64,000 nucleotides of DNA, from the NCBI GenBank assembly GCA_022495005.1, contig JAGYXB010001605.1, positions 123,001-187,000 on the forward strand, read 5' to 3'. This document shows, piece after piece, positions 11,781-25,847 of the stretch. The translations under genes were made by a program, and so were the position numbers. Numbering within the stretch: position 1 is the first letter of the stretch; each line of letters starts with the position of its first letter. Origin of the DNA: Rhyacophila brunnea. Lineage: Eukaryota; Arthropoda; Insecta; Trichoptera; Rhyacophilidae. The notes beneath the pieces are model-generated. The model searched no databases. It worked only from the letters and a program-made list of their open reading frames with translations, and was not told the DNA's origin.

Positions 11781-13986
11781 AACCACTAATTAATTGTCAA
11801 TAGTAATTAAAAAAATGTTATTGTATTTTCCTATGTAAGAGATATGTAACCGAAATAAAATACTCATTTTACCCATTCCGACCTACGGCATTCCGGGTCT
11901 TTTAATAATAAAGAATGCAATAACCATGGTTATCATAGGCTTATATATATTATACTGAAATATAATTATACATACATTGAACATATAATTGCAAAAAGTG
12001 TTAATGTATTTACACTGTAATACTACAATGAATAATCTTTTACCGGTTGTTTCCTCATGACTTAAAATTATGACCATCCCAAAATGCTATTTGTGTTATT
12101 AAATATGTCTACTAATACTAAATTTTGTTTTAAATACATATTTTTTATATAAAAACTTTGTCATATTTCTTGTTTACAACTGAAGATTATATTAAGCCGA
12201 TACACAGATGCATTCAATAATACAACAAATATATACATCTATTGATATTTATCCTTTTAAAATAACATTCAGTTGCTTAAATTATTAGTTCAATCGCATT
12301 TAGATTAATACTATTACATTTTAATTGATTTTTAATTGTACAAACAAACTTTATGACCATATAAAATAATTTTCAATTTCAAAATTGTAAAGAAAGATTT
12401 AGTAATCATTTTTTCTTTCATAAATAATATACATTGTAATTATTACTGATAACCTGTTTCGTATTTATCGAATTTGAAATGGAATAAATAAACATGACTT
12501 CCGTACCTTCACCAAACGAGCCACAAAATAAATAATATTATTATGAAGTTTTAAAAGATATTCGCTTAGATGAGTACAATAAACTTTTGGAATATTATTT
12601 TAATTAAACTATTCTGATTGCTTATGCGGAATTTGCTATTAGCAAAATTATTTTTCACCGGATATTTGAATAAAATTCGTTTAATATAATAATTATGAGT
12701 CACCATATAAACCCGTATAACTCGTCTTTAAATCTCTATTAAAATATCAAATGCAACATTCATAATTGAAGTGGACGTACAATAATTTACAAAGTGTAAG
12801 TGCCATTTATTAACTGTGTAAAAAATATGTAAAATTTCTCTCAGTTTGTTTATAATAGGAGGCTACGTTTTATTAAATTGTTCGAAAGCAAAATTGAAAA
12901 CTACGAATTGAAAACTACTACTATCTCCTGTTTATTTTGGTACCCTGAAATTTTGTTCGAATCATCATCGTGATTACCATAGCAAATCATTGAAGTAGTA
13001 TTGATACAGATATGGGTTAGATTGTAAGATAATAATATGAAAAATAAGAGTCATATGAAAATGTAATAAAATTTACCTGGATAATAAAATTACCGCCTTT
13101 ATTTATGATATTGAGAGTGTAAGATTTATGCCTTTTAGATGTGGTATTGAGAAGCATACGATAAGGATTCCATGAACAACAAATCTGAATTTTGTAAGAA
13201 ATATAGTTTGATTCTCTAGAATATATTATTTTCAGAGCTAAGAGTTTTAAGTTACATAAAATGAAAGGAAAAAGATAATTTTGAAATGTACATTATTTAC
13301 GGAAAGTATTGAAACTTATTTTGAAAAAAGAAAGTCACCAATTAGATAATATATTCAGTGAAAGACGCTACGGGCTTTTCAATACTTTCAGCAATATGGA
13401 TGGCGGAATGCAGGAATCGATGGAAAATATAACTAGGCCATTGAAAAAAAGCCAAGATTATCAATAGTTTATAAAACGTATAAAAGCTTACTTATTCACT
13501 ATTTCCAATGACTTTAAAAGAATTTTGCCGGTGCCAATATATAAACATTTAAAGATATTTTACGATTGTGTTTATTCACTATTTATTTCATTCCTACCAA
13601 AAGTAGCTAGTCGATGCAAAATAGTAGTGCAGAGGACATTTTACAACAATTTAACTCTATAGGTAGTATCAATACTACTTATATTGGTTGCAGTAGGGTT
13701 CCCAATCCACGGGTCGCAGTTGGTCGCCAAATAAATAGTAGGTAAAACGAAAAAAATGTAATGATAGAAATGCATTTTTTATTGATATCGTGATCTATTA
13801 ATATATGACTGATAAATATTGTCATTTTTTAGATAAAATTTCTTGTTTATAAAAAAATAATATGATACTAGATTAAGCTCGTCAATCGACAATCAGAGTG
13901 ATCATCTGAAACACACAGTTTCAGTATAAAATAATGAATACATAATATATTATTATTAATACTATCGACCGAAGGTACTTGATGGA

Positions 13987-14058
13987 ATTTGAATTTAAAT
14001 TCTAATGGATTTAAGTCAAATGGAATAGTGCTAATCTTTAATCCATTAGAATTTGAAT

Positions 14059-14059
<1 letters not shown>
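13987..14059. repeat. Short inverted repeat beside the (TA)n run
   Basis: TTAAATTCTAATGGATT and its inverse AATCCATTAGAATTTGAA, separated by about 25 bases, form a possible hairpin. Confidence 0.6.

Positions 14060-14093
<34 letters not shown>
14060..14093. repeat. (TA)n microsatellite
   Basis: ACACACA followed by about 14 uninterrupted TA units. Confidence 0.95.
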
Positions 14094-14095
<2 letters not shown>

Positions 14096-16444
14096 AAACC
14101 TAGTTACTGGTGGAAAATATAAAAATTGTCTTAAAGCCAAGATAAAAGAAAAATGATAACGTTTGAGAGTAAACAAAGTATGTAAAAATGTGATGACTAA
14201 ATTTTATAATGTAATCATAGACAAAAGGAAAAGAAAATGTGATGATTGATAAACCATGCAAATAAAAATGTGCAATATTTTACTATTACAATTTAATATG
14301 TGGCATTTTTAATTGATGTAAATATGGTAGGGGGTTACAGGTTATTTGTGTATTATAAAATCGGGTCGTAACTCAAAAATGGTTGAAAACCCGTACAGTA
14401 TCAGAGCAAATCAATGAAGTTATATTTTATATAAATGCCTTCGATGGTTTCTACATATTGCGCTTTTGGTGAATTGAGAATTTTTTGCGTCGCCTCACAA
14501 TTTAGTAACTGATTATGTGGTTGTTTACCCATAGCGGAAACAGAGAACATGTGAGTGACTGTTATTGGTAATAAATTAAATTGTTATCTCATGAAGTTTA
14601 TGAAATTATACAAAACCGCAAGTGTTTTTGCTTCCATGCGAGTTGCGTAATAGATATACCTAGTACTATATTGTTATTAGTTCAATACATAATTGAGTAG
14701 GTATTTGGTTTTATTATTTTTTTAATCAGAACGTTAATCCATTATCTTTTTTTATTGAAACTACGTCGTTTAGAAAAGCCACAGATTTTCCCAAATTATA
14801 AAGTACAAGACGTCAAAACTAAAAATAAGAAAAGTGTAATAATTCTGATAGTATCAATAAATAAACTGAGTTAGTTCCTTAAGAACGCTCGTTAATTTTT
14901 TTTCGGTGTTTAAAACACGTTTATAACTAAATTAGTTAAGAACTGTCACCCGGTAAGCGAAACATATGCGTTTAAATTTCACTGATTGATTTTTTCTAGG
15001 ATTAGGATTTTTATATTATGGATTAATTAGGTACACATTTAAGTAGGTACTTAAAAGTCGCTACACAATTATATTACACATAGGTACTCAATAAATTTAT
15101 TATTTTAAAGCATATGCTAATAATAACATATATTGAAGAATCATTCCGCCTAGCTGATCTTCTTGAACTACTTGTATGCGTGTCGTACTTAGAAAAACAT
15201 AGTAATTTCGAATAGAATATACAGATTCACGCATTACAGTATTATTATGATAAAATATATTTTTTGTTAGCTAGGGTCATCATCAGCCGAGGTGGATCTA
15301 CTAATGGATGAAAGAAGCCCCACAGTTTCTACCACTTTTATCGGTTCCTGGTTCCTGGTTTTAAGTTTGGCAATTCAGGGGTCAGAGGGTTTGTTGTCAT
15401 TGGCCATTTAGTTTACTTATTTGATAATTGTCAGTATAATTTTTAAAATGAGTACTTATAGTATTAAAAAAAGTGTGTAATAACCATTAAAAAACAAATT
15501 GAAAAAAATATGTATTCTTTATATAAATATAATGTCTAATATCAAAAAAGAAATACGCACAATAATTAATATCATATTTTCTAGTTAGCAATAAAATAAA
15601 ATTTACAATTTTTCTGGTATTGGTATCACGACATCTCTACGGGCTAACTTGAAGTGCGTATTCGACTAGTAAAAGCATGATTTATATTTTAACCTGAAGC
15701 TTTTATTATACATCGAATATTTATTATCGATATAAAAATATTTTTAAGAAATATACCAGGTGGTGTTTAGAGAAAGATAATAATTTACCCGTAGTAAAAA
15801 ATACAATGGATATGTCATCCATTGAGACGTTGTCCCAAAATTAATAAATTAATTATACATTGAAAAAGAAGCTTTTCATTTTTTTTTAAATTTATATTTT
15901 TCAGAAAAATCTCATTAAAAAACATTTATTTATCTTAAAAAGACAAATACCACTATTTTTTAATTAAAAAATACCAATTAAAATTGTAAGATCAACAAAA
16001 CGTAATAAAAGTTTAATGAGTTTGATGTGGGATGGCTTCATACTGCATAATTCCATCCATTTATAAATTTAATATTCTCTAAGAATCTAGTACAATAATT
16101 CCCAAATTGATCGCAACTAGTTCCTGGTAGGTGTTAGGTGAATTAAAGGGAGATGTTGGTAAGCAAAGTTTGAAGTGTGAGGCGCTGATGAAATATGATA
16201 TGCTGTAAAAAAGGCTGTAATGTGAAAACGTTTAGGAAAATCTGGTCTAGTAGGTGTCTAAATGACTTATAAAATCAATAAATTAATTGTAGTCATGGGA
16301 TAAAGTATTTTCAGGTTCGTCAGGATAAAACCGGTCATGGAACTATTTACATATTTCGTGTACCTAATTACTACAAATTTTAATAAAGTTATATATATAT
16401 AAACTATAATTTTTTTTTTAAATAAAAACAATATATATTCTTTT

Positions 16445-16622
16445 TAATAATACAACAGGCCTAGATGCCCAATGACAGTGGTGTATTTTAGTAATATAAG
16501 TGAAACAATCACACATACCCAGGCTTTTAGGTAATCATATAAATATATTGTGTCCTCACCGGGTTTGAAGCCGGAGCTCCCGGATTAAAGGCCAGCGCCT
16601 TATCTACCTACTGTGACATGAG
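16445..16622 (-). mobile_element. Family C tRNA-like SINE
   Basis: Inverse head AGATAAGGCGCTGGCCTTTA, GGCTTCAAACCCGGTGAGGA, tail CACAATATATTTATATGATT. Better head than the copy at 7.7 kb. Confidence 0.75.
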
Positions 16623-17731
16623 AACTGCAAAATAAAAAAAAAATATTTAGAGAAACAATAATAAGAATAAAAGATCAAAACAAAATAAGTGACAAAAGTG
16701 TAAAATTTAACGATAGAAGTACATACTACATGATATATTATAATATATAAACCAATAAAATAATAATTATAAAACTATTGATATAATAGGTTTCCCCGAG
16801 TATATTAAAAAGTATATAATTATACATTTAAAACACATTTAAAAGTTTTTTATCATTTCTAATATTACTTGGAGTTGAATCGAAGTCGAATCCAAAAAAA
16901 ACTTTAGGACGGTGTAAGATACTAATATGCTCCAATAATCAATTATATGGTCAAAAAATATTGATATCCAATTTTCTTTTTTCATATATATATTGCAAAT
17001 GAGGGTTTATCAGCTAATAATAAAATGCATATTATTCTAATTTTAAAATAAAATATGATAGAAAAAAAAAATCATGTTAGTTACGCGTATGTCAAATTGT
17101 AGACATATCGCTTTTTGTAATTAGACGCCTCGAATATCATTATCGCTGAATAATCTTTTATATAATATAATTAATGTTGTGTTTTTATTTCATGTACACT
17201 GATGACCAAATGCAGAGATGGCGATGTTAAGTTTGCCTTAAAGAAGACGTTATAATATTTAGTAATTATCAACACATACGAATTCACTAGCGTAGAATTA
17301 AGTATAGATTAAGTTTAGTTCAGCAGGTAGGTACCTAAGAATAATTATGTATTTGGCCCTTGTCTAGGGTAAACTATTTTAATACTCCGTCTAAAATGTA
17401 AAAATGGCTACAAATTTCACTGATTACGAACTTAACATAATGCCTTGGATACAGTACTTATTAAAACTTGGGCTCCATGGATTTGGCAGATTGACTTTCG
17501 AAGTAATTCGTAGTTATTGACACGTGTAAGTACGCATTATGGTTTTACTAAATAAAAATGAAAGAAGAGCAACTAAACTGGTGCTTTATTATATCTAAAG
17601 TAATCATTTACATAATATGGAGGTAGGCAAGTCAGCCACTGCATAAGAGTGGCACATTGTTATGGGGTGGCAAATAAAAAAAAATGCAAATATTACAATA
17701 AGTAAGAGTAAGTTTCGTGAAAATGGGGGGA

Positions 17732-18611
17732 TTAAAGGGGGACATGCTCAGCATACGTCAAAATAGAGTTTTTATGCTATTTTAAAAGCATGATCTTGGA
17801 CATTCCTTAAACGTTATAGATAATCTATTTACATCATTTTGAAGTATTATTATCTTTTATATTTATTTTAAACATTTGATGACTGCATAAAGTATTTTTA
17901 TTACCTACAATAGTATTCTTTTAAACCTCTCGCTCTAATGTTTTAGAATACAGTCATATTTCAGTACGTCCATGTGAAGTGGTATTAAGATTTTTTATAT
18001 TTATTAATTTTTAAAAGCATTTATAAAACCATTAGTAAAATTTATGTCCACATTATTATGGTGAAATATTTACAATAAAAAATTATATTGATATACTCTG
18101 TGATCCCAAATTTGACAAGAATTAGGCATTTTATTATTCAAAAAATGGGCAAGATTAACACATTTAAAGATAATTTTAAAGATATTGATTATAAGCTATG
18201 TCTTTAACCATTCAAATGTGATAAACATTCTACGAATAATGTTTGCTTTATAATAATTATTGACTTAAGAATAAGGTAGTATTTTTTTGAAATACGCCAT
18301 TTCTATTGGCATTTCCCAGTAACTAAGCTACAACATACGGCCGTAGCCATAAATTGACAAACGATAAATGAAGTAGGGAGTAAGATCATGTTAACGCGCG
18401 TGTTTGAACATGTACCTAACCGATTTTTTTTAAAACGGTACATGTTCAAATAATTACAAATAACAAATAACAAATAATTAAATATAAAGGATAACAAGGC
18501 TTCAAAATTATGTAAATATATTATCAACAACGTTTAAGAAATGTCCAGGATCATCTTTGAAAATAGCATAAAAGCTCCATTTTGACGTACGCTGAGCATG
18601 TGGGCCGTTAA
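17732..18611. mobile_element. 880-bp TTAA element with long inverted ends
   Basis: Flanked by TTAA at both ends. Outer ends read ACATGCTCAGCATACGTCAAAAT and, inverted, ACATGCTCAGCGTACGTCAAAAT; similarity continues for more than 100 bp (ATGATCNTGGACATT, AAACGTT). An inner small hairpin lies at 18410-18450. No transposase. Probably a piggyBac-like non-autonomous element. Confidence 0.85.
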
Positions 18612-19374
18612 AAGGGTGTTATTATCTACTGTCACTGCCATTACTAGTGAGGTTTATAAACCATTATTAAGAATGGGTTAAGATGACATAACCAATGCTC
18701 AGTTTATTTTAGTTCAAATCTGCCGCCAGTTTGGGTAGTTAAATCACTTGCGAGGCTATTCTAACATATCAATTAACTCCAAAAGCAATAAAAAAAAAAT
18801 GATAAATGTGATAAACTTATCACATTAATCACTTTGTGTTTTCAGGTATTTAATTATTTTGGGAAGTTAACCATCAAACGTAATATATTTTAACACGGCC
18901 AAGACCGTACTGACTGTTTTAGAGCGAGATAGAGTACACGTCAATTATTACATATTGAGAATTAAGATGAGATTATTTTGAAAATTAACACTATCTGTGC
19001 CGCCTCAACTTAAAGTTACTCGCAAGCTGTCAAATATTGTAGATTATCTTCGACTATCGTTTGAAGTTTGTACACAAAAAAATTTGCTTCCGGTAGGAAG
19101 GCCATACACCAGCATACACGAATTTTACCGGGTTCGGAAAAAAGTGTAGTATTTCTCATGATATGCGTACCAACTTAACTTATTACTATGCTACCAATTA
19201 TTTTAGATACCTAACCGCCTTGTTTATTGAGTTGATTCCGTATTAATTTGGAGCAATAAAAATAACGAAAATGTGTTATCATGTTAACTATCAGAAATAG
19301 CTCTGCTGGAGAGTCAGTCAATCCTGCAATATGGTAATTACATAAAGTAACAATTAGAGGTTATCTCTCTTCTT

Positions 19375-19850
19375 GGTCGTGCACTCATGGCAGAGGATCG
19401 TGACCACATTTAAATTTCGCCATCCTTTGAGCGACCAAGACTTTCCATCCTTCTCGATCTTCCGCTTCTCTCAGGGCAGAATGGATGGTGCCCCCAGTCA
19501 TCTCTTTCACTTGGTCGCTCCATCGCGCAGACGCTCTTCCTCTGCTTTGCCTTCCCTGGAGGCTACCCAAAACTACCAGTCTCTCCAGGTTGTCCGGTCC
19601 GCGCCTGACAATATGTCCAAAAAACTGCAGAATTCTTCTCAGACATATCGTCGAGAGCCGTTCCTTTATCTTCAGTCCCTGGATGATTGACTGGTTTGTC
19701 CTGTGCTCCGTCCAAGAAATGCGAAGCATTCGGCGCCAACACCACATCTCAAAGGCATCAATTGCCTTCCGTTCTCTTGCCTTCAGGGTCCACGACTCGA
19801 CTAGAGTAACACTCCGAAAATTAACGCGCGATATATTTCATCCGTGATCT
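19375..19850 (-). mobile_element. RTE-like LINE C-terminal fragment
   Basis: Minus strand codes MWCWRRMLRISWTEHRTN, RILQFFGHIVRRGPDNLE, GRQSRGRASARWSDQVKEM and REAEDREGWK, typical of the region after the RT domain. No RT catalytic motif is in this piece. About 460 bp, GC-richer than its flanks. Confidence 0.85.
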
Positions 19851-22800
19851 GTATAATGAGATAAAGGTGATGAGTTTTCTAATGTCCATTTTGAAAATAA
19901 CCATACTTCTTTAGGTTACACTACCTATCCTAAGCGTCATTGGATGTTTTTGTAGAATTTTTCAATCTTCTTATTGCATTTGTATTAATAACATAGTAGG
20001 TATAGTACGTAAGGAATAATTACATTTATATCTTATGCAATTTACACTAACCTGCTGTGACTGGGATGAATAAGACACCTGTAATGGCTAAACGACTACT
20101 GCATTACAAATAAGATGCTCGTTGGTTTTTCAACGTAGAAAAGACGCATCAATGGATCGACATTTCGCTAGAGAAGAGTACAATCAAGTGCAGTGGAGGA
20201 AGAGGATTAAAGAGATCGAGACCTGATTTGGGCTGTAATTTTACATAATATATGAAGAATTTAGGAAAATTTGAAGGGGCTGGATATCATGTACGCTTAA
20301 GGGCTACACTTTGCTATGAGCTTCACACTGAAAACAGCATTATATAAAGTAAAGGTAACTATTAATAAATTGACTACAAATATAAATATGTATCACTTTA
20401 TTCCGTTAGATCAGTGACGATGGGTGACTTTTGGAAAGAGGTAGGCTGTGGAGATCTGAGAAAAAGAGCACACTTGTCAGGTATACTTACGGGAAATAAG
20501 AAGGTAATACGATATTACTACTAATGAATAGCTACACATTAATGACAATGACACACTAAAGCAATGAAACTTCAAAAACTCACTGACGACATAAAATTGA
20601 ACGATGAGTTTAAATAACGTTTTTTTCAAAACATTTATACATTAAACGCTATAGATTTTTTTTAAATTATCTAATTATTAATTATTTTGAACTAAGTCTA
20701 GTCATGGAAATAATATTATGCGCGAAGGTTTTAGGCTCTGCGATAGTAGCCTACCATATTTCATACAATTTGATAGATTGACTGAGGTTACGTGACGTAT
20801 AAAGTCCATTAGAAAAAATATCACAATTCCTTGGGAAATAATCCGGCATTTATTTACGTCAAGACAGATGGCACGCTGTGGTATATTTTTTAAACCTTTG
20901 CAGATTGTTTTCTAATCTGTATAATACATTCCAACATATTATACGACATCTTTCATTGACATTTTTGCACATTTGTGGCGTCTTACTGCGGGCGTGAAGA
21001 TCTCTTCACATAATTTTTGCCGTCCGTTTTGCTAGCCTCGTTTATTGTTATATTTAAACTAAATTCATTTTCTTTTATAGAATTTTCACGTGTCTTTCTT
21101 TCCCCGGCACTTTGCTTTAGAGTAACTCTTTAAAATTAGCCAAAGCTCATTTAGATCGTGGCAACCTCAGTCTTGGGTATCTGCTTCCGGAAAATTACCA
21201 GGCGAAAAACTGTACAGATGCCTCACATCGCTAATTTATTGTGCCTCGTGATACGCTCGACTAAGCCCTAGTGTGGTGCGAGACGGGTTGGTTTGGAGGG
21301 TCCTTCATTTTTTTTTGGCAAATTAAAATATTTTTATAGAATATAAAATAATCAAGTGATCATATAAATATGTCAATATGCAAACAAAAAATATTTTTAT
21401 TAAGAAGGTAGGCTTTAAATAATCGCCTAGTATGGAGTCTTCGCTACTGCGCTAGATGATTAGGTACTACTCTCTACGTTTTATCTTTTACCACGTTTGA
21501 CGGAGTTTTTTTTTAAAACAATTCTAAATTTTAACTTGATTTATTAAATAAAAATTGTTAAGTACTCAAAATCAATATAGTCGATACCTTATAAGGTTCA
21601 TTATATTATGATGTTATTTTGTACAGAATTTTAACGAGCAGTATAAAATAGCCTATACAACTTCATATTAGGTTTCGTTCTTTACCAGTCGTTGATGTCG
21701 CCCAGCAATTCGTATCATTATGTCCTACTGCCACATACCTGCAAGTCAATAATACGTCTTAGTAGTTTTAATGAATGCGACAATATCTAGTATTTGTCGA
21801 TATTGCTCAGTGTTATTTAAGTAATTTGTCGATTGGTCCAAATACTTTTGCATTTCTTTGAAATAATAATTTGTTTTGTAAACTATTATAACAATTCAGA
21901 GCACTTTCTGAAGGGAAGGATACCTGTTACTTTTTATATGATTAGTGTGTGTTTATAATTGATAAAAATATTTATAAATGACTTAAAATATTAATAACTC
22001 TCAATTATTGTTTGGTATAAGTTTAACTAACATAAAATTAAGACGAGAAAAAAATATTTTATTAAACATACATATGAATTAAATTGACAATAATATGTTT
22101 GTTCAAATTTGATGTATAATTTAGTATGGTTATTCGATCTCCTGTGGAGTAATTTTAATTGATATTTATTAAAATATTTACACACTTAAATTAATTTGAT
22201 CCAGCTAAGGGATAGAAACACATATATTATGGGGCGGGCATTCTCTCAGCTACTATGCAACGAGTGATTTATATATTTAATAACATTTAAAAATATATTT
22301 TATAGAAAAATCTGTTATTATAACAAACATTCAAACAAGAACATACTGCTACATAAGATCAATTTTTATTAATTTTACCTTTCGTTCGGATTTTCAAATC
22401 CAATCCAGTCCCGTTTTCCTCCTTTGTAACTTTCACTTTGGGATCCTCTATTAAGGATAATGTTAACTTAAAAAAATATTTAAATTTATTCAGTGTAATT
22501 TTTATATCTAGGTTTTTTTTTATTTAAAAGTATTTTTTCACTATTCAAGACTTACTATAAATATAGTCAAGTACAAAGATGATCAATGCTGCCTTGGTTT
22601 ATTGATATAATTTGAAAACGTTCCAAATAGCGTATTTACTCAAAAATTGGTTAAAGCACTCGCAGACAAGCGAAAACATTGTAGCTAAGGTATGTTTATG
22701 AGTTTTTATTAGTTATGTGTCTAATTTATATCGTTTCATGTTTCATTCATTAATCGTTATTATTACGAATATTAAACTTTGCGCTATTAAAGATGTTCAC

Positions 22801-23789
22801 AACATGAATTATAAGTAAACAATAGTTATATCTTTCGGAATTCGGATAATTTTAATTGTAGTACAAGAGTAAGATTGCATTTTTAGAAAAAAAAATGACT
22901 AAGATTTAAGAATCGATTAAATTGTTTTCTTAAAACAATAAAAAAATGTGTACACCGACGATTAAATGCATAAAAATTTATTACAAACGGAAATGTAAAC
23001 GCAATGATTTTATGCAAAAATGAATAAGTAATTATTTTGTCTTTGATCTGGCGTTAAAACAAGTATCAGTAAATATTTAGACATGCATATTTGTAAGATT
23101 CTTGTAATAATAATTTATTCTAGATGCTATCTATGTAAAAAGAAACAAACGTTTTGGCCTCGGTATTCTTCTATCGTCGATTGCTTTATTTTTTCAAAGG
23201 CATAAAAAAGGTTAAGGAAACCTCTACCTGCAAATACCTTAATCGCTTAACACAAACTAGCATAAGTATTTGATAATATGAAATGAACTAATTCTTTTAA
23301 AAAACATTTTATATACCAAGTTTTATTAAGTGAAAAATAAATAAAAACAATTTTTAATATTGATATAAATATTTGAAAATACTTCGATACGTCTTTTAAA
23401 TCGTATTGTATAATATAATTTGATTAAAGAAATGCAATATTGTAGAATTTCTCACTTTAAATATTTAGTAAAAAAAAATAGTTTATAGAAAGACACACAT
23501 ATTTTTATATACATTAAAATACAATAAATAGGAGACTTTGTTGCTGGTTGAATCATTCAGTATGATATTATAATAACAGAATGAGTTAAATAATATGTTC
23601 AGCCATTATTTAAAAAAATGTAAACCAATAGTTAGGCTATTGTAATTATTTTATCTTTTATGAAAACTTTCATTTACGCATTATATAGGCCGTTGTGGTA
23701 TTTTTATTCTGAACTCTAGTGAAGTTGATATGCAGCTATTAAAAAATAATATTTAAATAAATGAAATACCGTGGGTTTTCGGTTTATAA

Positions 23790-23942
23790 TCTTGGGTCTT
23801 AGAAATTCACAGTCAATTTTCAATGTATGTCTGGAGTCTAGAACTAAGTTGCTAACATCCATTTCTCGTAAAAACAAAAATCCGTCAATACAAACTCCAT
23901 TCCATGGAAGCCCATATTATGATCCTCTTGGGATTACATATG
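23790..23942 (+). mobile_element. Family B SINE body
   Basis: TTGCTAACATCCATTTCTCG, AATCCGTCAATACAAACTCC and GATCCTCTTGGGATTACATA. Confidence 0.75.
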
Positions 23943-24648
23943 GTGAGGTATTGTAATGTAAATAAAATAAATGCTAAAACTAATTACGAGTATTATAAAT
24001 TTTATTTCTAAATTACGTGGCATAAACTGATGTGACTCGTAATATACATCCCGGATTATTTTATTATCATTAATTATTTATCATGTGGCAGTTGTCTAAG
24101 TGATACGGACATGCTTCCAGGATTTTATTTTCCTTGTTCTGACGGCGGATAGTTTCCTCCCTATGAATTATTTCATAGAACACGACGTCTTCTTATATAT
24201 AAAAGAACAAACAAGAGGTATGAAATCAATACACAAAACAGCTATATATTAAAATACAGTATTACAGAAGGATATTAATAACACAATAATTATTGACAAG
24301 AAATGATCTTGGGATATTTTGTACTTGCTTTATGTTTTAATACCCCGTTTACACGTGCATAGATTTACTGTTGACAGTAAGGATTATCGCGGCCATATCA
24401 AGAAAATATATGAGTAAACATGTATTATCCGCAGTTGCAAGCTTGCATGCATGAATCAAAAAAGTTTGGAAGCTTCTGAATTTTCATGCGACAGTAGGGA
24501 TTTTTCGATCTGCGCCGGCGCAGTAGAACAATAGTGGCGAACCTGCCGGCAAAAAAATGAACTATACTCTTTTTGAGGTTAATTGATTTTCATTACCTGT
24601 CAAATAGTACCATAAAATGACAACATCGCGTCTCGTTCACTCTTAGCT

Positions 24649-25107
24649 GGCTCGCACATCACAATTCGCCTTGTGTGCCTAACGGCCATAAATCAAAAGT
24701 TCTAAGACTTTCAACGAATGTTGCATCGTACATCCTCGCACATCTGCCTAGCGGCAAACGTCAAACATGAAAAAAGAGAAGTCTCTCGTCTGCCATTTTT
24801 ATTGTGTTGATTGTATGAACAAACGTCAAACGCGGCGGCGTGAGCGAGCAATGACATTGTAGACAGAGACAAAGACAGAAATGACCGATGGCCGCCAGCT
24901 GTGCGCTTGCGCGGAGTCGTCTTTTTTTAGATACGACATGCAGGCTGTAACAAATTCGACATGTTGCATCAGCGGATCGTCTCGCGTCGCAGTTGCAACG
25001 GTCAATGTGCGAAGGTCCATTTAATAACGTTTGTTTCTTGGTTTACGATGACGTCACATCGACGAATTCGTTGTAAGACGCATGCGGCGAGTTCTGATGT
25101 GCGAGCC
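24649..25107. mobile_element. 459-bp GC-rich MITE upstream of gene A
   Basis: Ends GGCTCGCACATCACAATTCGCC and (inverted) GGCTCGCACATCAGAACTCGCC. Flanks CTCTTAGCT and CTCTTAAAG share their first six bases, a decayed target duplication of perhaps nine. Open readings inside it are not protein-like. It lies about 620 bases upstream of the gene A TATA box. Confidence 0.75.
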
Positions 25108-25725
25108 CTCTTAAAGAATGAATTGGAGAGACAGTCAGCACTTTCACGAGTAAACAATTATTATCACGATAGTTTAAAATACGCACGATTGCTGCCTGTA
25201 ATTCCATCCATATGTACAGGCGCTATTAGTATGAGTTTAGAAAACTGTAACTTGTAACTGAAAAAACATTATTTTTCTGTCGTAAATTAAGAAGCAGGGT
25301 TATTAATTTTAACTTTCATTTTAATATTAAAATAAAATTATATTATGTTACTGTACCAATATTCATAATTAAAGTAAATTACGTATAAAAATAAAGTATA
25401 TACACGACCAAAGATCAGAGATCAATTAGTGCGTATTATATATTTTAATTATCATGGCCTATATCACAAAAAATGCATTCTAAAAAACAGCCTATGATTA
25501 TAATCTTCACTTATCATGTGTTCTCTCCTACACTTTCAGTCAATCATATTAATTATAACAAACACTTTTTTCTCACTTTCGATGTACACTATGGTGTATT
25601 TCTATTATATTCGTGTGAACGGACTATACAGTACATTAGGTGTTTGTTTACCTGTCGCAAAAAGGTATTCACACACTCAGTACATCGGCGGCTGATTAAT
25701 CAGATGTTGTACTACTCATAAAGGG
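25108..25725 (+). promoter_or_regulatory. Upstream region of gene A
   Basis: About 620 bp between a MITE and the gene A TATA box. AT-rich. It probably contains upstream control sites, but I cannot name a motif. Confidence 0.35.
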
Positions 25726-25765
25726 TATATAAGATCGCTAACTTTGCAGATTAATCACAGTTTGT
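25726..25765 (+). promoter_or_regulatory. Core promoter of gene A
   Basis: TATATAA at 25726-25732 is followed about 28 bases later by ATCACAGTTTG. The latter resembles the start-site blocks of genes B (TTACAGTTTGTCAC) and C (ATCACAGTTTGTCAC). The 5' untranslated leader would be about 90 bases, ending at the ATG at 25848. Confidence 0.75.
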
Positions 25766-25847
25766 TTTGATAACTCATTCACATAGAGTTCGTTAACTAC
25801 TCAGTTAATTTAAAAGTTTAGCAAGAGTTTTCAAGACAACCCTCACA

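Larger units (their letters stand above)
13691..14397. mobile_element. Possible hAT-like non-autonomous element
   Basis: Left end CAGTAGGGTTCCCAATCCACG; right end, inverted, begins GTACGGGTTTTCAACCATTT and continues TTGAGTTACGACCC. These resemble hAT ends of the CAGGGGTTC type. No clear 8-bp duplication. Contains a (TA)n run at 14065-14092. Confidence 0.4.
9614..17731. other. Gene-free AT-rich DNA
   Basis: Besides the possible elements at 10.4, 11.6, 13.7 and 16.4 kb I see nothing gene-like. The short open readings are low complexity or unsupported. Confidence 0.6.
18612..24648. other. Gene-free DNA
   Basis: One LINE fragment (19.4-19.85 kb) and one SINE (23.8 kb). Slightly GC-richer, unassigned stretches lie at 20.1-20.3, 20.95-21.3 and 24.34-24.55 kb. 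Confidence 0.55.

Noticed and set aside
19373..19847. Plus-strand readings at 19.4-19.85 kb
   Set aside because: Shadows of the minus-strand LINE coding fragment, whose translation matches the RT C-terminal style.
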